Below, piece after piece: positions 6,347-14,177 of a stretch of 14,813 bases of DNA; the first letter of the stretch is position 1; every line of letters starts with the position of its first letter. The stretch lies in the NCBI GenBank assembly GCA_947588975.1, contig CANQAF010000029.1:1-14813 (forward strand), read 5' to 3'. This DNA comes from an uncultured Bacilli bacterium. GTDB taxonomy: Bacteria; Bacillota_I; Bacilli_A; RF39; UBA660. The notes below the pieces were generated by a model. That model was given only the letters and a program-made list of their open reading frames with translations. It was not told the origin of the DNA and did no database searches. The position numbers were made by a program, and so were the translations under genes.

Positions 6347-9300
6347 TAAAATAAAGATAATTGACTAGATTCAGCCATTCCCTCAAATAATCCCATCAAA
6401 CGCATTTTTTCAGTTAAAGAAGCAGATACTTTACCTCGTTTCCAAAAATCTTCAACACTAATAAACTCACGTTTTTCTCGTTCATCTACAATATTTTGAG
6501 CAACTGCTTCTCCAAGACCATCAATGGAATTAAATGGTGGATAAATTTCTGTTTCGCTTTTCACATTCCATACTAAAGCTCCACTTTTATATAAGTCAAT
6601 TGGGACAAAATGGATACCACGAGCGGTTGCTTCTAAAGCAACTCTTAAACTTTCTAATTGACCTAATTCTTTATTGGTTGCATCATAACCTTTGTTTTGA
6701 ATTTCAATGACTTTTTCACGAATGGCATCATAACCTTTAATCATTGTTTCAATATCGACATCCGTTGCTTTTGAAGAAAACCATGATGCATAGAAATATA
6801 CAGGCATATGTACTTTATACCATGCAATACGAAATGCACTAATGACATAAGCTGCGGCATGAGCTTTTGGGAACATATACTTGATTTTTTGGCAAGAATT
6901 GATAAACCATTCTGGAATATTCGCTTCTTGCATTGTTTTAACATGTTCTTTCCACGTTTCTGGATCTTTGCTTGCTTTTCCCTTACGAACAAATTCCATT
7001 ATTTTAAAAGCTTTAATTGGCGCAAGTCCACGGTACATCAAATATACCATAATGTCATCACGACAACCAATTGTTTCTTTAAATGGCACAATATTATTTT
7101 GAATTAATTCTTGGGCATTTCCGAGCCATACATCAGTTCCATGAGAAAGTCCTGAAATCTTTACTAACTCTGCAAATGTAGTTGGTTTCGTATCTTCAAC
7201 TAATTTAATAGTAAATGCTGTGCCAAATTCTGGAATTCCAAGAGTTCCAGTATTGCACATAATTTGTTCCTTAGTTACCCCTAATACACGAGTTGATGTA
7301 AAGATACTCATGGTATCTTTATCATCCATTGGGACTTTCATAATATCTGTTCCTGACTGCAATTGAATCAAACGTAATTGTGTTGGATCGGAATGGCCTA
7401 AAATATCCAATTTCAAAACACATTCTTCAATAGAGTGATAATCAAAATGGGTAGTGCGCCAAGCAGAATCCGGATCTTCAGCAGGATATTGGAATGGTGT
7501 AAAATCAAAACATGACATATAATCTGGAATAACAACAATTCCACCTGGATGTTGTCCTGTGGTACGCTTAACACCAGTACAGCCTAAAGCCAAACGTTCT
7601 ACTTCAGCATTACGCATAATTAGATTTTTATCTTCACAATATCCTTTGACAAATCCAAAAGCAGTTTTATCAGCCACAGTTCCAATGGTACCGGCACGAT
7701 ATACATTACCCTCACCAAATAATACTTTAGTATAGGCATGCGTACTTGCTTGATTTAAATCAGAAAAGTTAAGGTCAATATCTGGTACTTTATCTGCGTT
7801 AAACCCTAAGAATGTGGCAAATGGCATATCTTGTCCATCTTTGATGAGAGGAATATGACAATTTGGACACATTTTATCTGGTAAATCGAATCCGCATGAA
7901 TAAGTAGCTCCTAATGACTTCCCATCTTCATCTTCAAATAAGCTTAATTTACATTGACTACATCTATAATGTGCAGAAAGAGGATTTACTTCAGTAATGC
8001 CCATTAAAGTAGCAACAAAGCTAGAACCAACAGAACCACGGGAACCTACTAAAAAGCCTTCATCATTGGAGTGTTTTACTAGTCTTTGTGCGATTAAATA
8101 GATGGCGTCAAATCCAGCACCAATAATACCTCCCAAAGATTTTTTTAAGTCTTTTTCAAGATCATCTTCTGTTGCATTCGGATTTTTTTCCTGCAAATGC
8201 TTTTTTAAAAATTCTTTTACGGCATCAAAACCTTTTAATAATAATTCATGTAGTTGGTAGAAAGCTTCTTTTTCTAAATTAGAAGAGCCTTCTAACTTTT
8301 CTTTAATGGTATTTAATACCACGTCTCCATAAAGTTCTGTTGCAATTCTTTCCTCAATTGAATATGGTAATGGATTCCCATACCATTCTTCTGCTTTTGT
8401 ATAGACAAGGTCTGTGACAACACGAGGACAATCTAGATAAGAAAGTCCATCATCACTTTTAATTCTTGGTGAAAATGGAGTTCCACCAGTATCTGGAATT
8501 ACTTCCAATTCCTCAACCATATCTAAAATACGATTGGTATTTTCAACAACTATTTCATATGCTAAATCGGAATCTAAGAAAGAAAAGTCATTTAACATTT
8601 CTCTTGTTGTACGAAAATGTTGAGATGGAATATTTTTGATTTCAGATTTTGCAAGTGGATGCCTACCACCACCTGGAACTTTTTGGTTAACAATAATTTG
8701 TCTATAAATTTTATCTTCACGGCTAAAATGGTGTACATCTCCAGTTGCCACTATTATTTTTCCAGTTTCCTTAGTTGCATATATTATCTTTTCAATATGC
8801 TGTTCTAATTCACTTTTATCTTTAAAATCTCCTAATTGAAGCAAATGATCATATACTTCCGGAGGTTGTACTTCTACATAGTCATAAAAATTAATGACAT
8901 TGGTTAATTCCTCTCCTTCTTTACTTCTTGCTTCATTAAATACTTCTGATTCATAACATCCACTACCAATTAGTAGTCCTTCTCGTAATTCAGAAAGCTT
9001 ACTTCTTGGAATTCTAGGTGTTTTATATAAATAAGTTGTATTTGCTAAAGAGATCATCTCAAATAAATTTTTAAGACCTTTTTGATTCATTGCAATTGCA
9101 TTGAAATGATATGTACGTCCAAATTTATAAATCTCATCTCTTGGTACTAAATTGTCTAAGTCAGATATTTTTTCAAATTTTTGAGATTCTAATTTTTTAA
9201 GCATCTTTGCAAAAACACGAGCAGTTCCTTCAGCATCATAATCTGCCCTATGGTGGGCATCTTCTTCCCATGGCACATCATATCGTTTGACCAAAGCAGA

Positions 9301-11106
9301 CAGATTATGTCTTGCGTAACCTTGATCTAATGTTCTCGATAATTCCAAGGTATCAATGACTGTATTATTAAACACCCCTAAATTATATTTTCGCATTGCC
9401 ATTTCAATAAATGAAATATCAAATTTTGCATTATGAGCAACCATTGGATCATTACCAGCCCACTTTAAAAAATGCTTTGTAACAGTTTCTTCGTCGTCTT
9501 TCCCTTTTACCATTTCATCTGTAATACAAGTAAGTTCGGTAATTTTATCCGGAATATGGCGTTTTGGATCAATCAATTCATCAAAACGGTCTATAATTTC
9601 TCCATCTTTTATCTTGACCGCACCAATTTCAATCATTTGATCACGCCCACCGGCATTAAATCCAGTAGTTTCAGTATCGAATACTACATATTCACTATGA
9701 ATCAAATCTAAATTAGTTGGTCTAACGACAATATTAACAGAATCATCTACTAAAGTAAGTTCTGTACCATATAATCCCTTAAAAATAGGTGGATTTTTTT
9801 GTTCCTCTTTCACAAGATTTAATTCTTGTTCTATTGTTTGGCGAGTTGTTTCATCTGTTGTTTCTTCTAATTGTTTTTCTAAAGTTTCAATTTTTTCTTT
9901 TATATTTTTACGAATACTCTTATTATGGGATTTAATAATTCCAAATGATATTGGGAATGCTTGACAACCATTATGGTCTGTAATAGCGACTCCCCTATAT
10001 CCCATATCAATTGTTTTTTCAACCAGTTCGCATGTATGTTTTCCTAAATCTACTTTGGTAACACCATCCATTTGACTCATCATTGTATGAGCATGCAGTT
10101 CAACTCTTTTCACTGGTGCATCATCTACTATTTTTTCTACTTGTTTTTCAATGATATTAACATCATGGATAGTAAGAGAAATATCAGATTGGTATTGATC
10201 TGCATCTTTTACGACTGCTTTAAATTTATACCAAGAACCTACTTTCAATTTTTTATCAATAATTTTAAATTCCTCTTCATCATTTACAAAAATAGTTCCA
10301 TAAATACTATCTGTATTATCTGTAATTTTTAAAGAAATGATTTTAAGACCAGTTTTTGTTTCTCTAGTATCTTTTCCAAAAATAGTTCCTTCAATGATCA
10401 CAGTAGATTTTGGTGTGAATAAAGAATCCAAACGAACTGGAGTATCTTCAATTAAGTTCCCCATTACTACTTGTTCATGTTCTTTATCTACAATAAGTGA
10501 TGGGCGTTTATAATTTTCTTTCCCATATTTCTTTTTAGGATTTTCCTTAGTAGAAGGCGCCTCTAAAGTTACACTTTGTGGGGAAACATGATCACGCTCT
10601 TTTTCAATCTCTGCTTGAATCGCTTGTTCTTGCTCTAAATTTACATCAATTTGAATGTGATATGGATATCCAACAGTATGTAAATCATGTTCTAAACTAG
10701 ACAAAATACTTTGCAATTTAATTTCTTCAGCACGATTGCTTACTGTAATAGTTAAACAGTTTTTTTCTATTTTGATCTCATTATTCATAAACATTTGTAA
10801 TAATGGTGATTTTTGACTATATTGTTCCATAAAATAACGATAATAATAAGGTAATTCTTGTTCATTTGGCTTTTCAACTTCAAATTCTACTTTTAATTTA
10901 GGAATTTCCATAAAAGCATGTGGTAATGACTCTAAGAATTTTTGATACGTAGAAAATAACAAAGTTTGTTTTAAATGAATGAAAAAACAATACTGATCTT
11001 TAGCAGAATTCCCAACAATTTTAAGAAGACTTCCCTCTTCAAATTCTTGTTTTATATAATCATCTATTTGTAATTTTTGAAGTAATGTTTCTAAATTCTT
11101 TTCCAT
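6346..11106 (-). CDS. polC: DNA polymerase III alpha subunit, Gram-positive PolC type
   Basis: A 1586-residue replicative polymerase with its own proofreading exonuclease. Domains run in PolC order: N-terminal region (1-220), OB fold (about 235-320), PHP domain, exonuclease, polymerase core and C-terminal region. The PHP domain has HAH at 338-340 and TDH at 376-378. It is split by the DEDD 3'-5' exonuclease: FDTETTG with Asp477/Glu479, HNAKFD with Asp563, and HxAxxD with His619/Asp624. The polymerase core has a four-cysteine zinc site (about 1049-1083). Its catalytic aspartates are in PDIDLNFSD (1109, 1111) and LKLDILGH (1234). The C-terminus QLSLF resembles a sliding-clamp-binding tail. The protein exceeds the usual length of about 1440 by roughly 140 residues. 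Two insertions explain most of this: a charged coiled-coil-like segment at about 396-440 inside PHP, and a helical, Lys/Glu-rich segment at about 926-990 in the thumb/palm approach. The start is supported by AAGGTGG upstream. It is transcribed separately, between terminators on both sides. Confidence 0.98.
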   Translation of the reverse strand: MEKNLETLLQKLQIDDYIKQEFEEGSLLKIVGNSAKDQYCFFIHLKQTLLFSTYQKFLESLPHAFMEIPKLKVEFEVEKPNEQELPYYYRYFMEQYSQKSPLLQMFMNNEIKIEKNCLTITVSNRAEEIKLQSILSSLEHDLHTVGYPYHIQIDVNLEQEQAIQAEIEKERDHVSPQSVTLEAPSTKENPKKKYGKENYKRPSLIVDKEHEQVVMGNLIEDTPVRLDSLFTPKSTVIIEGTIFGKDTRETKTGLKIISLKITDNTDSIYGTIFVNDEEEFKIIDKKLKVGSWYKFKAVVKDADQYQSDISLTIHDVNIIEKQVEKIVDDAPVKRVELHAHTMMSQMDGVTKVDLGKHTCELVEKTIDMGYRGVAITDHNGCQAFPISFGIIKSHNKSIRKNIKEKIETLEKQLEETTDETTRQTIEQELNLVKEEQKNPPIFKGLYGTELTLVDDSVNIVVRPTNLDLIHSEYVVFDTETTGFNAGGRDQMIEIGAVKIKDGEIIDRFDELIDPKRHIPDKITELTCITDEMVKGKDDEETVTKHFLKWAGNDPMVAHNAKFDISFIEMAMRKYNLGVFNNTVIDTLELSRTLDQGYARHNLSALVKRYDVPWEEDAHHRADYDAEGTARVFAKMLKKLESQKFEKISDLDNLVPRDEIYKFGRTYHFNAIAMNQKGLKNLFEMISLANTTYLYKTPRIPRSKLSELREGLLIGSGCYESEVFNEARSKEGEELTNVINFYDYVEVQPPEVYDHLLQLGDFKDKSELEQHIEKIIYATKETGKIIVATGDVHHFSREDKIYRQIIVNQKVPGGGRHPLAKSEIKNIPSQHFRTTREMLNDFSFLDSDLAYEIVVENTNRILDMVEELEVIPDTGGTPFSPRIKSDDGLSYLDCPRVVTDLVYTKAEEWYGNPLPYSIEERIATELYGDVVLNTIKEKLEGSSNLEKEAFYQLHELLLKGFDAVKEFLKKHLQEKNPNATEDDLEKDLKKSLGGIIGAGFDAIYLIAQRLVKHSNDEGFLVGSRGSVGSSFVATLMGITEVNPLSAHYRCSQCKLSLFEDEDGKSLGATYSCGFDLPDKMCPNCHIPLIKDGQDMPFATFLGFNADKVPDIDLNFSDLNQASTHAYTKVLFGEGNVYRAGTIGTVADKTAFGFVKGYCEDKNLIMRNAEVERLALGCTGVKRTTGQHPGGIVVIPDYMSCFDFTPFQYPAEDPDSAWRTTHFDYHSIEECVLKLDILGHSDPTQLRLIQLQSGTDIMKVPMDDKDTMSIFTSTRVLGVTKEQIMCNTGTLGIPEFGTAFTIKLVEDTKPTTFAELVKISGLSHGTDVWLGNAQELIQNNIVPFKETIGCRDDIMVYLMYRGLAPIKAFKIMEFVRKGKASKDPETWKEHVKTMQEANIPEWFINSCQKIKYMFPKAHAAAYVISAFRIAWYKVHMPVYFYASWFSSKATDVDIETMIKGYDAIREKVIEIQNKGYDATNKELGQLESLRVALEATARGIHFVPIDLYKSGALVWNVKSETEIYPPFNSIDGLGEAVAQNIVDEREKREFISVEDFWKRGKVSASLTEKMRLMGLFEGMAESSQLSLF

Positions 11107-11124
11107 ACCTTACCACCTTGTATT

Positions 11125-11153
11125 ATTGTACCAAAAAAAAAAGTTAGAATAAA
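11125..11153 (-). promoter_or_regulatory. Possible polC promoter overlapping the prmC terminator
   Basis: A -10-like TACAAT (11130-11125) has a weak -35-like TTTATT (11153-11148) at 17 bases. The spacer contains the T10 tract of the terminator. A promoter is needed here because the upstream operon terminates. The -35 match is poor, and read-through could also supply polC. Confidence 0.35.
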
Positions 11154-11190
11154 GTCTTTTCCAAAAATTCAATTGGAAATATATTCTAAC
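11133..11190 (-). terminator. Intrinsic terminator of the prfA-prmC operon
   Basis: On the minus strand GTTAGAATA (11190-11182) pairs with TATTCTAAC (11151-11143). An inner TTTCCAA/TTGGAAA stem lies inside it, and ten T follow (11142-11133). The outer stem includes the prmC stop codon (11188-11186). Confidence 0.88.
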
Positions 11191-11926
11191 TATGTTCAAT
11201 CCACAAATAACGATCTTTACCTTGTAAATCTTGACCTATTGTAACAGTAACATCTTCTAAATACTGATGTACAAGTTTTTCTATCTGACAAGCTTGTTTG
11301 TAACCAATTTCAAAAGCAATTAAGTATGATTTTTTTAAATATGATGATATATTTTTTAATATTTTTTCATAATAATATAATCCATCATTTCCTGCATAAA
11401 GTGCTAAGGAAGGTTCATTGTTTTTAACAATTTCATCAATTTTTTCATTATAAGCAATATAAGGTGGATTAGAAATTACTACATCAAATTTCCCATCTAT
11501 ATGTTCAAACAAATTACTTTGAATGAGTGTAATATCTACTTGATTTAGTTCGATATTGGTTTTTGCAACTTCTAATGCAGGCAAAGAAATATCTGTTGCA
11601 ACTATATTTGCATCCAATTGTTTTTTTAAAGCAATTGCAATACAGCCACTTCCTGTACATAAATCCAAAATATCAATTGGCATATGAAACTTTTCTTGAA
11701 TTCTAGCAATTGTACCTTCCACAAGTCCTTCTGTTTCAAATCTGGGAATTAAAACATTGGAATTGACGTTAATTAAGTTTCCATAAAAATCCACATTGCC
11801 AACAATATATTGTACAGGCTCTCCTAATTTCAATCGTTTCATTGCTTCTTCTTGTTGATTTTCTGCTACATATTTTTTGATATAAGTAACTGCATCCATA
11901 TTAACTCGCTTTCTTTCTTCGCTCAT
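11186..11926 (-). CDS. prmC: Peptide chain release factor N5-glutamine methyltransferase
   Basis: A 246-residue class I methyltransferase. It transfers a methyl group from S-adenosylmethionine to the glutamine of the GGQ motif in release factors, which speeds peptide release. Visible are the IPRFETE motif (60-66) that follows the N-terminal domain and the SAM-binding motif DLCTGSGCIA (88-97). The acidic TDIS (111-114) and the catalytic NPPY (153-156) follow. PrmC is usually near 280 residues, so the N-terminal helical substrate-recognition domain is short here. The start is uncertain. The ATG at 11926 overlaps the previous gene by 26 bases and has no good ribosome binding site. An in-frame ATG at 11899 begins two bases after that gene's stop codon and would give 237 residues with translational coupling. 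Lying two genes downstream of prfA, it probably acts on the RF1 made from the same transcript. Confidence 0.93.
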   Translation of the reverse strand: MSEERKRVNMDAVTYIKKYVAENQQEEAMKRLKLGEPVQYIVGNVDFYGNLINVNSNVLIPRFETEGLVEGTIARIQEKFHMPIDILDLCTGSGCIAIALKKQLDANIVATDISLPALEVAKTNIELNQVDITLIQSNLFEHIDGKFDVVISNPPYIAYNEKIDEIVKNNEPSLALYAGNDGLYYYEKILKNISSYLKKSYLIAFEIGYKQACQIEKLVHQYLEDVTVTIGQDLQGKDRYLWIEHS

Positions 11927-12758
11927 ATACTAAAATCTTATCTTTGCCAACTGGATATTCCTTAAACTGATAGTTTAAAACATTTTGTATGGAACTTCTT
12001 GAAAAATTAGCAAAGGTTCCATCATACATATAGCAAATTAAGCATCCATTTTCTTTTAACATTGGGTATAAATTTTGATACATGAATTTTTTATAATTTG
12101 CTAGCACATTCCCTGCAAACATATTACATAGATAATCCGTAATATTAGAAATATGAATATAATCAAATTGTTTTGGTATGGATAATGTCTTTATATTAGC
12201 ACGATGAAATATAATCGTTTTATCCAAAATAGTTTGTTTTAATGAAGTGTAGTTTTTATCCTCTAAATAAGAATTTGAGGCAATATATTCTTCTTTTTTA
12301 TCAAAGTGATTATTTGTAAACAAATTGGTTGCTTTTAGGCCATTACTTTCATACTTATAAAATAAATATTCAAAAAAAGAAAGAGCATCTTGTTCATCTT
12401 GCCAATAAGACCTAATTTTTGCAAATTTTTTTTGATCAAAAGAAGTTTGTTTGTTTAAGAAAAAGTCTAGGAATTCATCTTTTTCTAAAGCAATTAAAGC
12501 ATATTTTTTTAAAATGAGTAAATAATATGCAAATAAATTAATGTCAAATGTGTCAATTTGATCCACATATAAAAGCATATTAAGTACATGATCCCCACTA
12601 CCAGTAACAGTTAAAACATCTTTACTGTTGAAATCAAAATGTTGCAGACTACCTTTTATATTTTCGTTTGTAAATGTATATAAATATGACATATTACCAA
12701 AACTTAATTTGTTGCTATTTAAAATTTGATTTATTCCTTGTTTTATTTCAACTTCCAT
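11901..12758 (-). CDS. Putative SAM-dependent enzyme, DUF3419/BtaA-like
   Basis: A 285-residue protein between prfA and prmC. Residues 48-62 (VLTVTGSGDHVLNML) look like a Rossmann glycine-rich SAM-binding loop. FDIN at 71-74 is in the position of the acidic ribose-binding motif. The combination 'TGSGDHxLN ... FDIN' is what I recall from DUF3419 proteins, a family that includes BtaA. BtaA transfers the 3-amino-3-carboxypropyl group of SAM to diacylglycerol when making betaine lipids. Later segments (FDYIHISNITDYL near 198-210, and a strand-rich C-terminus) fit a methyltransferase-like fold. No membrane segment or signal peptide is evident. The gene starts 11 bases after the prfA stop codon. 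A GAGGAG lies within the prfA-end junction, but about 16 bases from the ATG, farther than usual. The fold is moderately sure; the reaction and substrate are not established. Confidence 0.62.
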   Translation of the reverse strand: MEVEIKQGINQILNSNKLSFGNMSYLYTFTNENIKGSLQHFDFNSKDVLTVTGSGDHVLNMLLYVDQIDTFDINLFAYYLLILKKYALIALEKDEFLDFFLNKQTSFDQKKFAKIRSYWQDEQDALSFFEYLFYKYESNGLKATNLFTNNHFDKKEEYIASNSYLEDKNYTSLKQTILDKTIIFHRANIKTLSIPKQFDYIHISNITDYLCNMFAGNVLANYKKFMYQNLYPMLKENGCLICYMYDGTFANFSRSSIQNVLNYQFKEYPVGKDKILVYERRKKAS

Positions 12759-12769
12759 ATCAATAAATT

Positions 12770-13825
12770 TTATTCTCCTCTTAATTTACGGGCTTGATCT
12801 TCGGCAATTAAAGCATCAATTACTTTATCGATATCACCATTCATAATACGGTCTAATGTATTTAATGTGAACCCGATACGGTGATCAGTAACACGATTTT
12901 GAGGATAGTTATAAGTACGGATTTTTTCAGAACGATCCCCTGTTCCAATTTTACTACGACGCTCTGCGCCTAATTCTTTATCACGCTCTTGCATTTTTAA
13001 ATCATACAAACGTGTTTCTAAAATTTTAATCGCTTTTTCTTTATTTTTGATTTGTGATCTTTCTGTTTGTGAGTAAACAACTAATCCTGTTGGAATATGT
13101 GTTAAACGGACTGCACTATCGGTTGTGTTTACTCCTTGTCCTCCACAACCACTACTTCTTGTAATATCAATTCTTACTTCACTCATATCTAATGTAAAAT
13201 CAAAATCTTCTGCCTCTGGCATGACTAAAACTGTAGCAGTTGAAGTATGAACTCTTCCTTGTGTTTCAGTAACAGGAACTCTTTGAACACGATGAGCACC
13301 ACTTTCATACTTTAGTTTAGAATATACATTTTCCCCACGTACCATAAAACTGATCAATGCATATCCACCTGCTTCAGAACGTTCTTCCTCCAAGATTTCA
13401 ATTTTCCAACCTTCTTTTTCCGCTAATTTACGGTACATTTCAAATAAATCTCCAGCAAAGATATTTCCTTCATCTCCACCTGCAGCTCCACGGATTTCAA
13501 CAATTACATTTTTACCATCATTTGGGTCTTTTGGAAGTAATAAAATTTCAATTTCTTTTTCTAATGTTTCCTTTTCTTGTACTAATTTTTCATACTCTTC
13601 TTTAGCCATTTCTCCTAATTCAGAATCTTTCATCATTTCTTTGGCTTCTTGCATATCTTTTTCAATACGTTTATAAGATTGATATGCCTCATATGCATCT
13701 TTTAAAGATGCTTGTTCTTTACTCAATCTCATAGTTTCTTTAATGTTAGAAATCACTTCTGGTTTCATAAGTTCTTCTGTTAACTCATTATATTTTTTTT
13801 CAATATTTTGTAATCTTTCTATCAT
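12770..13825 (-). CDS. prfA: Peptide chain release factor 1
   Basis: A 351-residue class I release factor that recognises UAA and UAG in the ribosomal A site and triggers hydrolysis of the peptidyl-tRNA. The N-terminal coiled domain covers about 1-100. The codon-reading PxT tripeptide is Pro184-Val185-Thr186 in RVPVTETQGRVHTS; this identifies RF1 and not RF2, which has SPF. The catalytic GGQ is at 228-230, inside a SGCGGQGVNTTDSAVRL context. The C-terminal YNYPQNRVTDHRIGFT segment (305-320) is typical of the family. Full length. The start ATG at 13825 has AAAGGGTG at 13833-13840. It is the first gene of a three-gene operon with the DUF3419-like gene and prmC, driven by the strong promoter at 13855-13883. 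All intact genes in this window end in TAA or TAG, both read by this factor. Confidence 0.98.
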   Translation of the reverse strand: MIERLQNIEKKYNELTEELMKPEVISNIKETMRLSKEQASLKDAYEAYQSYKRIEKDMQEAKEMMKDSELGEMAKEEYEKLVQEKETLEKEIEILLLPKDPNDGKNVIVEIRGAAGGDEGNIFAGDLFEMYRKLAEKEGWKIEILEEERSEAGGYALISFMVRGENVYSKLKYESGAHRVQRVPVTETQGRVHTSTATVLVMPEAEDFDFTLDMSEVRIDITRSSGCGGQGVNTTDSAVRLTHIPTGLVVYSQTERSQIKNKEKAIKILETRLYDLKMQERDKELGAERRSKIGTGDRSEKIRTYNYPQNRVTDHRIGFTLNTLDRIMNGDIDKVIDALIAEDQARKLRGE

Positions 13826-13854
13826 AGGAATTCACCCTTTCTCAAGACTACTAA

Positions 13855-13883
13855 ATTATACTATAGTTTTATCATTTAAGCAA
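13855..13883 (-). promoter_or_regulatory. Promoter of the prfA operon
   Basis: The -35 box is TTGCTT (13883-13878), the spacer is 17 bases, and the -10 box is the consensus TATAAT (13860-13855). It lies 30 bases upstream of the prfA ATG, giving a short leader. Confidence 0.8.
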
Positions 13884-13915
13884 TATATTATATGATAAGT
13901 ACCTATTTTGCATTC

Positions 13916-13946
13916 AAAAAACGGCATTCAATAATTATGTCGTTTT
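13916..13946 (-). terminator. Intrinsic terminator downstream of the pilin remnant
   Basis: On the minus strand AAAACG pairs with CGTTTT. An inner CAT/ATG continues the stem after one mismatch, and the stem ends in a run of six T (13921-13916). It would stop transcripts coming from the receptor-like gene at the right edge and separates that region from the prfA operon. Confidence 0.65.
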
Positions 13947-13954
13947 ATCATAAA

Positions 13955-14162
13955 TCATTCTTTATATCTTCCATCTAAGAATCCACCCATACTAATATCT
14001 AGTTCTGATTCTATAATTGATTGTTCGATTGTTTCTACATATCCTTGTGCACTCGATAATGCTGCACTCTTTCTTGCATCTTCAATGACTCCCATAATTA
14101 ATGGGGGTTGTTATAACTGCTATAATCTAATATTACGATTACTGCTAATAACTCAATCAATG
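13955..14162 (-). pseudogene. Frameshifted, start-less type IV pilin remnant
   Basis: This is a third copy of the pilin 5' coding region; 13996-14162 aligns with 1831-1996. The ATG and first codons are gone: the match begins at the second half of the signal (LIELLAVIVIL). One extra G in the GGGG run near 14104 and a two-base deletion near 14126 break the frame. After the breaks the reading resumes as LIMGVIEDARKSAALSSAQG and continues through SELDISMGGFLDGRYKE to a TGA at 13957-13955. No leader, G10 tract or ribosome binding site is present. The remnant begins 16 bases after the stop codon of the gene on its right, as if a recombination joined that gene's 3' end to the interior of a pilin gene. 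Its presence about 12 kb from the intact copies shows that this pilin family has been copied around the locus. Confidence 0.85.
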
Positions 14163-14177
14163 ACTATTTTATATCAA

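Noticed and set aside
6195..6386. Minus-strand open frame across the polC 3' end and ABC promoter region
   Set aside because: It reads through the polC terminator and the ABC promoter in another frame and has no supporting motif; the regulatory signals explain the region.
6808..7107. Plus-strand open frames (about 70-100 codons) opposite polC
   Set aside because: They are mirror-image frames of the conserved polC coding sequence; the products are Phe/Ile/Tyr-rich without motifs.
13357..13605. Plus-strand open frame opposite prfA
   Set aside because: It is antisense to the coiled-coil and core region of a conserved gene, with a biased Leu/Phe/His product.
13955..14162. A functional small protein encoded by the pilin remnant, starting at the internal Met
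   Set aside because: There is no ribosome binding site, the membrane helix is broken by frameshifts, and the piece would be only about 50 residues of pilin interior.
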